Source of the DNA: Phycisphaerae bacterium
GTDB taxonomy: Bacteria; Planctomycetota; Phycisphaerae; JAAYCJ01
Length of the DNA stretch: 52,756 nucleotides
Direction: 5' to 3'
Assembly (NCBI GenBank): GCA_012729815.1
Contig: JAAYCJ010000198.1
Coordinates: 1 to 52,756, forward strand
Under the pieces are notes generated by a model. The model made no database searches, had not been told where the DNA came from, and saw only the letters and a list, made by a program, of their open reading frames with translations. Below are positions 1-7,691 of the stretch, piece by piece. Position 1 is the first letter of the stretch. Each line of letters starts with the position of its first letter. The translations under genes were made by a program, and so were the position numbers.

Positions 1-128
1 CGCAGGAAGTAGCGGCCACCTCTGGCATGGGCTGTGCAAGTTCCTCCACGTCCGAACCTGTTGTGGTGTGATAGTGGTCACTTCTAATTCTCAGTCATAT
101 TCTGCGCGCTGGGTCTGATAAACGTGGT

Positions 129-156
129 TAAGTGGGGGTATTCGACTGGCCGATAC
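129..156 (+). promoter_or_regulatory. Candidate sigma28 (FliA-type) flagellar promoter
   Basis: A GCCGATAC box at 149-156 matches seven of eight positions of the flagellar sigma28 -10 consensus GCCGATAA. A TTAAG element at 128-132 lies where the -35 box (TAAA) would be, with a gap of 16 rather than the usual 15. The position fits: it is the only such box ahead of fliD. The rest of 1-235 shows no gene I can support. Confidence 0.45.
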
Positions 157-235
157 TAGGGTAAGGCGTCGCTGGCACTACGGTAAGTGCCTGCACCGGC
201 TACGGCACCGGTGCTCCAGTGATGGAGGTAAGGTC

Positions 236-436
236 ATGCCCAGCGTCGCAGAGTTGGAAGGCGAAGTGAGGCGAGAGGCGCCGGTTCGTAAGTTCCGGTG
301 CCTGCGAGGGTTGCTGCACGGCGAAGCGGTCTTTCGGATCGCCGCGTGCCGGGCCGAACCGATGGCGGTTCGGCGGCGGCCCTCGGATTCCTGGATCGCG
401 TCCGGCTTCTTCTCAGAGGATTTGCTGGACGAGTGA
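236..436 (+). CDS. Possible small protein upstream of fliD (unknown)
   Basis: This is a 66-residue reading frame starting at an ATG with a strong Shine-Dalgarno sequence (GGAGG at 224-228, seven bases upstream). It lies between the candidate sigma28 promoter and fliD. The protein is arginine-rich, has no membrane segment, and matches no family I recognise. A FlaG gene is often found next to fliD, but this sequence does not resemble FlaG. The good ribosome site argues for translation, while the composition looks like non-coding GC-rich sequence. It could be a real small protein or a leader peptide. Confidence 0.3.
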   Translation: MPSVAELEGEVRREAPVRKFRCLRGLLHGEAVFRIAACRAEPMAVRRRPSDSWIASGFFSEDLLDE

Positions 437-511
437 GGGTCGTTGGGAGGCCCCAAGGAGGCCGCCCGGGGGGACAGGCCGCAAGGCGGACAATCGGAGT
501 TCGACAAACCA

Positions 512-3500
512 ATGGGTACCATCAGTTCCAGCACAGGACTGATCAGCGGGCTGGACATCGAAAGTCTGGTCAGTTCGCTGATCGCGGTGGAAACCCGTCC
601 GATCACGCTCCTCGAGAACCAGAAAAAGGGCCTCGAGGCGGAACGGACGGCGTTTATGACGGTTTCAGCAAGACTGCTGTCGCTGAAGCTCTCGGTCGTT
701 CCGTTCAAATCGGGGGTGACGTTCCGGCCGCGAAGCGCCAGCAGCAGCGATGAGAACGTCCTGACCGCCAAGGCGTCATCGTCAGCCAGTCCGGGCAGCT
801 ACTCGTTCCGCGTCCGGCAGTTGGCCCAGACCCACCAGATGGTCAGCTCGGGCTTCAGCGATCCCGATCTGAGCCCGATCTCTCCCGGCACGATCACCAT
901 CGAGATGGGCCAGGGGCGGCTTGACCGCGAAACCGAACTGAACTTCCTCAACGGCCACCAGGGCGTTCGGCGGGGAGTAATACGAATTACGGACCGATCG
1001 GGCGGATCGGCCGAGGTCGATCTGGGCAGCGCGGTGACGGTCCAGGACGTGATTGATCAGATCAATCAGACCTCTGGGATCAGCGTCCGGGCGTCGATCG
1101 ACGGCGACCGGCTGGTGCTGACCGACCAGACCGGCCAGAGCACCGGCAACCTGATCGTCGAGGATATGCACCAGGGGTACGCGGCTCAGGACCTGGGCAT
1201 CGCCGGGATCGGCACGGAGGGTGTGATCACCGGCCAGGATCTGGTCCGGATCACGGAAACCACGACGCTCAAGGCGCTTAACGACGGGGCGGGCGTCCGC
1301 TCGTCGCGGGACGCCTCCGCGGACCTGCACATCAAGCTGCACAGCGGGGTCGAATTCGACGTGGGGTTGCCCGAGGCCCTGACCCTCGATACGTCGCTGA
1401 GCATGCTCAACCGCGGCAAGGGAGTCCGGCTGGGGGCGATCCAGATCACCATGCGCAACGGTGATGAGAAGATCGTCGATCTGACCGGCGCGACCACGCT
1501 GGGCGACGTGGCCTCTAAAATTAGCACTGCTACAGATGGTAAAGTGACGCTGGGAACGGTGGGTACCGGCGTGCGACTGAGCGATAGCACCGGCGGCGAG
1601 GGAACGCTGAAGATCGAGAATTTTGGCGGCAGCTACGCCGCCAGCGATCTGGGGATCGACAAGGAGAGCGAGGAGGGGCAGGCGATCGTCAGCGGGGACG
1701 ATATCTTCTTCACGCTCAGCACGGTGGGCGACGTGATCCGGGCCGTCCAGGACGCTGCGGACCGCAGTGCGGCTGGGCCGGGGGCCCTGACCGCGCGGGT
1801 CGCGGCCGACGGCAAGCGGATCGAGTTGATCGACAATACGACCGGGGCCGGGGCATTCGAAATCAGTTCGGCCAACGAGTCGGGTCTGGCGGAGGACCTG
1901 GGCCTGGCCGGGGTTTTTGACGGTTCGACGGCTGAGGGTCGGCGGGTGGTTTCGGGGCTCAACGCCGTGCTGCTTCGGAGCCTTAACGGCGGGTCGGGGG
2001 TCGAGTTGGGCCAGATCCGGATCCAGGACCGCACGGGCGGCGAGGCGACGCTGGACCTTTCGACGGCTGAGACACTCGACGACGTGCTGGCTGCGATCAA
2101 CAACTCGCCCGACGTCAACGTTCGGGCGGAGTTGAACCAAGCCGGTACGGGGATTGTAGTTCGCGATATGACCGGTGCGACCACGGGGAACTTCCGGATC
2201 AGCGGGGCGATGGCTGAGCAGTTGGGCATTGCCTACGACGGCGAGGCCGCGACGGTGGACAGCGGCAACAACCAGTTCCGTTACGTATCGGAGAACACGC
2301 TGCTATCGGAGCTCAACGGCGGGCGCGGCATCAGCAGCGGGAGCTTCACCGTCACGGACAGCACGGGCAACCAGAAGCGTTTTGCCGTGGCGTCGAACAA
2401 CGACATGACGGTGGGCGCGCTGGTGGACATAATCAACAAAGAGACGGCTGAGGGACGTCTGAATGTCACCGCGTCGATCAACGCCAACGGCGACGGGATT
2501 CTCCTGACGGACACCGGCGACGGGGCGGGCACGCTGACCGTGGCGGACAATGCCGGCGGGCGGACGGCTCGCGATCTGCGGATCGCCGGCAAGAGCGAGA
2601 CATCCGGCAACGGGACGATCGACGGTTCCTACGAGTACCGCATCGAGGTGGACAGCGGCGACGGGCTCCAGGCGGTGGTCGACAAGATCAACGCGTTGGG
2701 CGTTCCGATCAAGGCCGGCATCATCAACGACGGCAGCCAGATCAACGGGTATCGCCTGAGCCTTTCGAGCGAGCTGAGCGGCAAGGACGGCCGCATGATC
2801 GTCAACTGGGGCCAGACGGACCTGGCCATGTTCGACCTGGTCAAGCCGCAGGACGCGGTGATCGCGTTCGGCGGGGCTGGGTACAACAATCCGATTGTGG
2901 CCAGTTCGAGCACGAACACGTTCACCGGCACGATTCCGGGCGTGACACTCAACGTCCAGGCGGTCTCCGACAAGCCGGTCACGGTGACGGTGGCGACGGA
3001 TGTGGACGGCGTGGTCGCCAAGATCGACGACTTCGTGGCGAAGTTCAACGAGGTGATCGACCTGATAACGCAGTTGACCGACTACGATCCGGAGACCGAA
3101 GAGGCCGGCGTGCTGTTGGGCGAGACCACGGTCGATCTGGTCAAGACGCGGCTGTACAACACGCTTCGCGCCGCGGTGCAGGGCGTCGGGGATCTGGACC
3201 GGGTTTCGGAACTCGGGATCAGCGTCGGCACCGGCGGCAAGCTTCAGTTCGACGAGGAGAAATTCCGCACCGTCTACGAGAACGATCCGGACGCGGTGGA
3301 GGAGTTCTTCTCCAGCTTCGACCAGGACAAGTATCGGGCGGCCGCGGCCGACGGCGAGGACGCCCTGGATCGGTTCTACGCCAACGAGCCGATGGGCTTC
3401 GGCCACGTGATGGACCGCCTGCTGGACGTGATGACCCGGACCGACGGGATCATCGCCCGAAAGACCAGCAGCTATCAGCGGCGGGAATCGCTGTTTTCCG

Positions 3501-3670
3501 ACCGCATCGAGTATCTCGAGGAGATGCTGGAGCGCAAGGAGCAGCGGCTTTACCAGCAGTTTTACAATATGGAGCTGGCCCTTTCGCGGATGCAGGAAAT
3601 GCAGTCCGCGTTGTCAAGTTACACCCCGATTTCACCGATCACTACCAGCAGTTCGACGAGCAGAGCATGA
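512..3670 (+). CDS. fliD: Flagellar filament cap protein FliD (expanded)
   Basis: FliD (HAP2) caps the growing flagellar filament and guides flagellin polymerisation outside the cell. The N-terminus (SGLISGLDIESLVSSLI) is the typical FliD D0/coiled segment. The C-terminal FliD domain spans roughly residues 830-935 and ends in a heptad-rich tail. Between them lie about five degenerate flagellin-hook-IN-type repeats (pattern LNxGxGVxxGxIxIxDxxG), starting near residues 145, 250, 300, 490 and 600. At 1052 residues it is far longer than the usual 450-700, and the extra length comes from these repeats. I chose ATG 512 because the family N-terminus begins there and GGAG lies upstream; an in-frame TTG at 443 would add 23 unrelated residues. 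fliS follows 32 bases downstream. Confidence 0.93.
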   Translation: MGTISSSTGLISGLDIESLVSSLIAVETRPITLLENQKKGLEAERTAFMTVSARLLSLKLSVVPFKSGVTFRPRSASSSDENVLTAKASSSASPGSYSFRVRQLAQTHQMVSSGFSDPDLSPISPGTITIEMGQGRLDRETELNFLNGHQGVRRGVIRITDRSGGSAEVDLGSAVTVQDVIDQINQTSGISVRASIDGDRLVLTDQTGQSTGNLIVEDMHQGYAAQDLGIAGIGTEGVITGQDLVRITETTTLKALNDGAGVRSSRDASADLHIKLHSGVEFDVGLPEALTLDTSLSMLNRGKGVRLGAIQITMRNGDEKIVDLTGATTLGDVASKISTATDGKVTLGTVGTGVRLSDSTGGEGTLKIENFGGSYAASDLGIDKESEEGQAIVSGDDIFFTLSTVGDVIRAVQDAADRSAAGPGALTARVAADGKRIELIDNTTGAGAFEISSANESGLAEDLGLAGVFDGSTAEGRRVVSGLNAVLLRSLNGGSGVELGQIRIQDRTGGEATLDLSTAETLDDVLAAINNSPDVNVRAELNQAGTGIVVRDMTGATTGNFRISGAMAEQLGIAYDGEAATVDSGNNQFRYVSENTLLSELNGGRGISSGSFTVTDSTGNQKRFAVASNNDMTVGALVDIINKETAEGRLNVTASINANGDGILLTDTGDGAGTLTVADNAGGRTARDLRIAGKSETSGNGTIDGSYEYRIEVDSGDGLQAVVDKINALGVPIKAGIINDGSQINGYRLSLSSELSGKDGRMIVNWGQTDLAMFDLVKPQDAVIAFGGAGYNNPIVASSSTNTFTGTIPGVTLNVQAVSDKPVTVTVATDVDGVVAKIDDFVAKFNEVIDLITQLTDYDPETEEAGVLLGETTVDLVKTRLYNTLRAAVQGVGDLDRVSELGISVGTGGKLQFDEEKFRTVYENDPDAVEEFFSSFDQDKYRAAAADGEDALDRFYANEPMGFGHVMDRLLDVMTRTDGIIARKTSSYQRRESLFSDRIEYLEEMLERKEQRLYQQFYNMELALSRMQEMQSALSSYTPISPITTSSSTSRA

Positions 3671-3702
3671 GACGGTGACAATCCAGGTGAGGCCAAGAGA
3701 TC

Positions 3703-4170
3703 ATGAGCCAGTATGACAAGGCGAAGAGCGAGTACCTGCGGACCAAGATCCTGACCGCGTCTCCGGAAGAGCTTCAGTTGATGCTTTACGACGGCGCGAT
3801 CAAGTTCACCGAAGAGGCCCGCCTGGCCATTTCCGAGGGCCGGCTCGAGGAGGCCCACGCCGCCAGCGTTCGCGCCCAGAACATCGTTCTGGAGCTCTCA
3901 TCCAGCCTCGACCACGAGGCCGAACCGGAGCTCTGCGGCAAACTCGCCAGCCTGTACAATTTCATCTACCGCCGGCTGATCGAAGGCAACGTCAAACGGG
4001 ACGCCGCCGCCCTGGAAGACGCACTGAAGATCCTGACGTATCAACGGGAGACGTGGGAGATGCTGATGGCCAAACTCGCCGCGCAGAAGAAGGCGGATCA
4101 GGCGGAGGTCGAAGACGGGAATCCCGCCGAGGAGCCGGCGGAACGGCCGAGCCTCAGCCTCAGCGTCTAG
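3703..4170 (+). CDS. fliS: Flagellar export chaperone FliS
   Basis: FliS binds the C-terminus of flagellin in the cytoplasm, prevents premature polymerisation and delivers it to the export gate. The 155-residue protein has the family signature near its N-terminus (TASPEELQLMLYDGAIKF), followed by a helical bundle with the conserved YxFIYRRL-type helix and the YQRETWEML segment. The last 25 residues are a low-complexity Glu/Pro tail not usual for the family. An ATG preceded by a purine-rich stretch (gccaagagatc) starts it, 32 bases after fliD, so the two probably form one transcription unit. Confidence 0.93.
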   Translation: MSQYDKAKSEYLRTKILTASPEELQLMLYDGAIKFTEEARLAISEGRLEEAHAASVRAQNIVLELSSSLDHEAEPELCGKLASLYNFIYRRLIEGNVKRDAAALEDALKILTYQRETWEMLMAKLAAQKKADQAEVEDGNPAEEPAERPSLSLSV

Positions 4171-4197
4171 CGCCTGTCGCGGAGTCGGATCGCCCCG

Positions 4198-5361
4198 CTA
4201 TTCGCCCGACTCCACTGACGCGGTGATCGTGTTGAACTTCTGGTCCTCGATCTCGAGGGCGAAATCGTCGAACTCCAGTTCGGCGAATTTTTCGACGAAC
4301 TTCTCAGCGGTGTCGGTGGTCTTGATCTCGAATTTGGCCACCGGCTTGTTCCACTGGCGGTGAACCTCCTTGACCCCGTCGATCGCCTCGAGCTTCTTCT
4401 GGATCGCCAGCATCTGCTTGAAGGCGAGGTTGTTGACGGTGACCACGACCTGTCCGCCGCTCGTGGCCTGCCTCGACCACTTCTGGAGGATGGCCTGGAG
4501 GCACTTTTTGGCCAGGTCCTGGCCGGATTTTTCGATCGCCTTCTTGGCCCCGGGCGGTCCCTGGGTTCGCGAGCCGCTGCGGTCGCCGACCTTGTTTTCG
4601 GCGAAGAGGATGGCGGCGGTCTCGGACCAGAAGGCCTTGAGGGTCACGTCGGTTTCCCACATGTAGAGCGTGGTTCCGTAGGCGTCGGTGAGCTGCGGGC
4701 CCGAGGCGCGGGCGTTGCCCACGATGTACATCTGGGCGCCCAGTTCGGTGGCAAGCCGCTTGAGGGCGGCGGTGTCGTTGTCGAGGGTGGCCTGGCGGAT
4801 CTGGTCCTGCTTGAGCTGCTCGATCTGTCCCTTGTCCACAAGGGCGAAGCCCTTATCGACCAGGAGCTTTTCGATCATGTTGCCCAGCAGGCTGTCGGCG
4901 TCGACCTGTTCGACCCGCTTGTCGGCGCGGGTGGTGTCGTGGATGCGTTCGACGATGCTGACGAGGATCTTGGGCCGTCCGAGCTGTCGCAGCAGGATTT
5001 CAACCTGGCCCCAGGTGGCGTCGACGACCTGGCGGTCGATCACGGCCTCGATTTCGACGAAATAGCCGCCCAGATCGTCCTCGCCCTTCTTGAGCACCTT
5101 GTACTCCTTGATGAGTCCGGTGGCCTGGGAGAGGATGGTGTCGTGGATCAGCTCGTAGTTCTCGGTCTTGCTCTCGGCGTAGAGCTTGAGCTTGCCGCCC
5201 TGTTCGACCGCTTTGCGGAGGCCGTCGTCCAGCGCACTCTGCTCATCGGTGCCGAGGCCCTTGACGGTTACCGTGTTCAGGTCTTCTTTGGCGTCATCCG
5301 CCGGGGCGAAAGGGGCAGCCATCATCAGGACGATCATCAGGGCCAGTACGTACCGTTTCAT
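4198..5361 (-). CDS. Secreted CsgG/FlgT-like protein of unknown function
   Basis: This is a 387-residue protein with a clear signal peptide (MKRYVLALMIVLMMAAPFAPA). The region after cleavage (VTVKGLGTDEQSALDDGLRKAVEQGG) resembles the N-terminal domain of FlgT-like and LPP20/CsgG-type periplasmic proteins. The middle (residues ~150-270), with a GRPKILVSIVERI strand and a LATELGAQMYIVGNA segment, resembles the CsgG-like fold that builds outer-membrane pores or rings. The C-terminal ~80 residues contain a small alpha/beta repeat-like segment. The ATG at 5361 was chosen because it starts the signal peptide. It converges with fliS 27 bases away, so a flagellar role (H- or T-ring-like) is possible but unproven. 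The family assignment is by motif memory only. Confidence 0.7.
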   Translation of the reverse strand: MKRYVLALMIVLMMAAPFAPADDAKEDLNTVTVKGLGTDEQSALDDGLRKAVEQGGKLKLYAESKTENYELIHDTILSQATGLIKEYKVLKKGEDDLGGYFVEIEAVIDRQVVDATWGQVEILLRQLGRPKILVSIVERIHDTTRADKRVEQVDADSLLGNMIEKLLVDKGFALVDKGQIEQLKQDQIRQATLDNDTAALKRLATELGAQMYIVGNARASGPQLTDAYGTTLYMWETDVTLKAFWSETAAILFAENKVGDRSGSRTQGPPGAKKAIEKSGQDLAKKCLQAILQKWSRQATSGGQVVVTVNNLAFKQMLAIQKKLEAIDGVKEVHRQWNKPVAKFEIKTTDTAEKFVEKFAELEFDDFALEIEDQKFNTITASVESGE

Positions 5362-5374
5362 GTGGGGGTGTCCT

Positions 5375-6421
5375 TTACTGGGGCAGATGTTTGGCGATCT
5401 CGGAGAGGATGTGGACCAGCGACTCGGCGTCGGCGGTCCAGCTTCCGAGCAGATACCGTCCTCGCGGGGCCAGCACGATGGTATTGCGGTGCAGCGGGCT
5501 GGTGGTCGGCAGTTTGAGCATGTCCTGGTAGTTGCGGTAGACCTCCTGGGCCTGCTCGTGGCTGGCGTAGCTGACGATCCAGGCGACGTTGCGGCTTGGC
5601 CAATCCTCAACCTGGAAGGCGCCGACGGCCAGGGGGGTCTGCGGGTTCAGCTTCAGGAGTTCAGTCAGCGCTTCGGGATTGTCCATGCCGATCTGCGTTC
5701 GGAGGTCCTGAGGCAGGCTGGTCAATCCGTAGACGTAGTAGGTGTCGGCGGGCGGGAGGCCCTCGGCCTGGAAGATCTGGACCAGCACCGGCGCGCCGCC
5801 CCGGCCGGGCAGGTTGAACATCACCTTACCCGCGAATTCCTCGAGAGCCTCGTCGGTCAGGCGGGTCTGGCTGGTGGTGCGGTCGGCGAAGATGCCCAGA
5901 TAGTTGCCGCGCAGGGCGCAGATTCGTCCGGGCCCCGCGAGGCGGTAGACGTCGGCGATCTTGATCTGGTCCTGACCGGGGCACAGCACCGTCATGATAC
6001 CGTAGGCGTCCTGTCCGTCGGCCGCCTCGATGATGGTCACTTCGACGGTCTGCAGGTCTCCCCTGGCGTATCGCTGGTAGGTCGCGGCGGCCGCTGCATT
6101 GATCCGATAGGGCCGCACGAGGCCCGCCGCCTCGGGCAGCAGTTGGGCGACGTTTTCGCCCTGGTTGCCGCGGACGGCCTGGGTCTTGGTCCACTCCTTG
6201 AGTTTCTCGCTGGTCGGGAACCACTGGGCGTAAGGGGCCTGGTCGCGGGCGTCGGCCGGTTCGAGCGCGGGAGTCGGCGCGGCCGGAGCGCCGGTCGGGC
6301 TGACCTGTGTCCGTCCGGCGGGCCCGTTTGGTTTGCCGGCGGGTTCCTCTTCGTCGCGTCCGCAGCCTGCGATCAGTACGGTAATCAGTAAGACAATCGC
6401 GATCCGTTTTGATGACGGCAT
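5375..6421 (-). CDS. DUF6599-like lipoprotein
   Basis: This 348-residue protein begins with a lipoprotein signal peptide ending in LIAGC, followed by a Pro/Ala/Thr-rich linker to about residue 60. The remaining ~280 residues resemble the DUF6599 family, with motifs such as QDAYGIMTVLCP and a GRYLLGSW segment near the C-terminus. No catalytic motif is evident. It lies 13 bases upstream of the CsgG/FlgT-like gene on the same strand, so both envelope proteins are probably co-transcribed. Function is unknown; the protein is expected to be anchored in a membrane facing the periplasm. Confidence 0.65.
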   Translation of the reverse strand: MPSSKRIAIVLLITVLIAGCGRDEEEPAGKPNGPAGRTQVSPTGAPAAPTPALEPADARDQAPYAQWFPTSEKLKEWTKTQAVRGNQGENVAQLLPEAAGLVRPYRINAAAAATYQRYARGDLQTVEVTIIEAADGQDAYGIMTVLCPGQDQIKIADVYRLAGPGRICALRGNYLGIFADRTTSQTRLTDEALEEFAGKVMFNLPGRGGAPVLVQIFQAEGLPPADTYYVYGLTSLPQDLRTQIGMDNPEALTELLKLNPQTPLAVGAFQVEDWPSRNVAWIVSYASHEQAQEVYRNYQDMLKLPTTSPLHRNTIVLAPRGRYLLGSWTADAESLVHILSEIAKHLPQ

Positions 6422-6576
6422 GCCGGCGACCTCCACGACAATCGAATGGGACCGGGACCGTTGCCTGTTGTACCGCCGGCAACGCGTGCCCGGCTGCGAA
6501 TTCCTTTCGAACATCGTACCTTCGCCGCAGGCCGTTGACAAGTCCCGGCCGCCGGTTTGTTGGACCCGGCGGAACG

Positions 6577-6605
6577 TTGCACCGCGGCGGACGCGGGCAT
6601 ACAAT
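6577..6605 (+). promoter_or_regulatory. Candidate sigma70 promoter of the dehydrogenase gene
   Basis: TTGCAC (6577-6582), a 17-base spacer and TACAAT (6600-6605) form a plausible housekeeping promoter. It sits 23 to 50 bases before the candidate start codons of the 2-hydroxyacid dehydrogenase, in the divergent intergenic region. Confidence 0.45.
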
Positions 6606-6654
6606 CGCTTCGTCAATGCGGTAGTCCATGAGCCTGCAGTTGGAGAACCACGAG

Positions 6655-7662
6655 ATGCAAGCGTTGATGGCTGTCCCTCAGGAGACGTTCAAGAGCTGTT
6701 TCACCTGCGAGCAGATCGACCGGCTCAGGCGGCAGCTTGCGGTGGCGCCCTCAAATCCGTGCGAGGAACTGCCCGAGACGATCGATCTGGACTGGATCGG
6801 CCGGCGGATCGGCGAGGCGGACATCCTGATCACCGGCTGGGGCACGCCGGGACTGACCGACGAGATCATCGCCAGGGCGCCGAAGCTCCGGGCGATCGCC
6901 CACTCAGCCGGGTCGATCAAGCACCTGGCGCCGGCGTCGGCGTATCAACGGCACATCGCGGTGACCAACTGCCGTCACGCGCTGGCCCTGGGCGTGGCCG
7001 AGTCGACGGTCGGCATGATCATCGCGGCGTGCAAGATGTTCATCCCGCTGGACCGGGTGATCGAGCGGGGCGGCTGGCGCGGCACGGAGTGGGATGAGTG
7101 GGTCATGGAATTGTACAACATCCGGATCGGCGTGGTCGGAGCCAGCGAGGTCGGCAAGCACCTGCTGAACCTGTTGAAGAGCTTTCAGGTCGAGCGGGTG
7201 GTCTACGATCCCTACGCCTCCGCCGAACGAATCGCGGAATACGGGGCGGCGAAGGTCGAACTCGACGAGCTGTGCGCGAGCAGCGAGGTGGTTGTGCTGT
7301 GCGCTCCGGCCACCGATGAGACGCGGCACATGATCGGCCGCAGGCAGCTCGCTCTGATGAAGGATCGCGTGCGTTTCGTCAACCCGTCGCGAGGCTCGAT
7401 CGTCGATGAGCAGGCGTTGATCGAGAAGCTGGCGGAGGGCCGCATGTACGCGGTTTTGGACGTGACGGACCCGGAGCCGCCGGCCAAGGACAATCCGCTT
7501 CGCCAGAGTCCGTACTGCGCGATGTTCACGCACATCGCCGGCCACGCCTCGAACGGCCGCAGGCGGCAGGGCCAGCTCGTGGTCGAGGAGATCGAGAAGT
7601 TCCTCGCCGACGGGACGTTTCGATGGCAGGTGGACCCCAAGACCCTGGGCCGCATGGCGTAG
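6655..7662 (+). CDS. D-isomer-specific 2-hydroxyacid dehydrogenase family protein
   Basis: This is a cytoplasmic NAD-dependent oxidoreductase of the D-2-hydroxyacid dehydrogenase family, which includes phosphoglycerate, glycerate and hydroxypyruvate reductases. The nucleotide-binding core contains IGVVGASEVGKHLLNLL, a variant of GxGxxG with Ala-Ser in the loop. Family catalytic positions are visible: Arg in FVNPSRGSIVDEQAL, Glu/acidic in VTDPEPPAKDNPL, and His in THIAGHAS. The start at 6655 has GGAG nine bases upstream (6642-6645); ATG 6628 would add nine residues and has a poor ribosome site. The substrate cannot be named. The altered dinucleotide loop may affect cofactor preference. Confidence 0.85.
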   Translation: MQALMAVPQETFKSCFTCEQIDRLRRQLAVAPSNPCEELPETIDLDWIGRRIGEADILITGWGTPGLTDEIIARAPKLRAIAHSAGSIKHLAPASAYQRHIAVTNCRHALALGVAESTVGMIIAACKMFIPLDRVIERGGWRGTEWDEWVMELYNIRIGVVGASEVGKHLLNLLKSFQVERVVYDPYASAERIAEYGAAKVELDELCASSEVVVLCAPATDETRHMIGRRQLALMKDRVRFVNPSRGSIVDEQALIEKLAEGRMYAVLDVTDPEPPAKDNPLRQSPYCAMFTHIAGHASNGRRRQGQLVVEEIEKFLADGTFRWQVDPKTLGRMA

Positions 7663-7691
7663 CCGTCGCTCCAGGGCTGCCATGAACCCGC

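Noticed and set aside
782-2140. 452-residue minus-strand frame opposite fliD
   Set aside because: It is a shadow of the repeat region of fliD.
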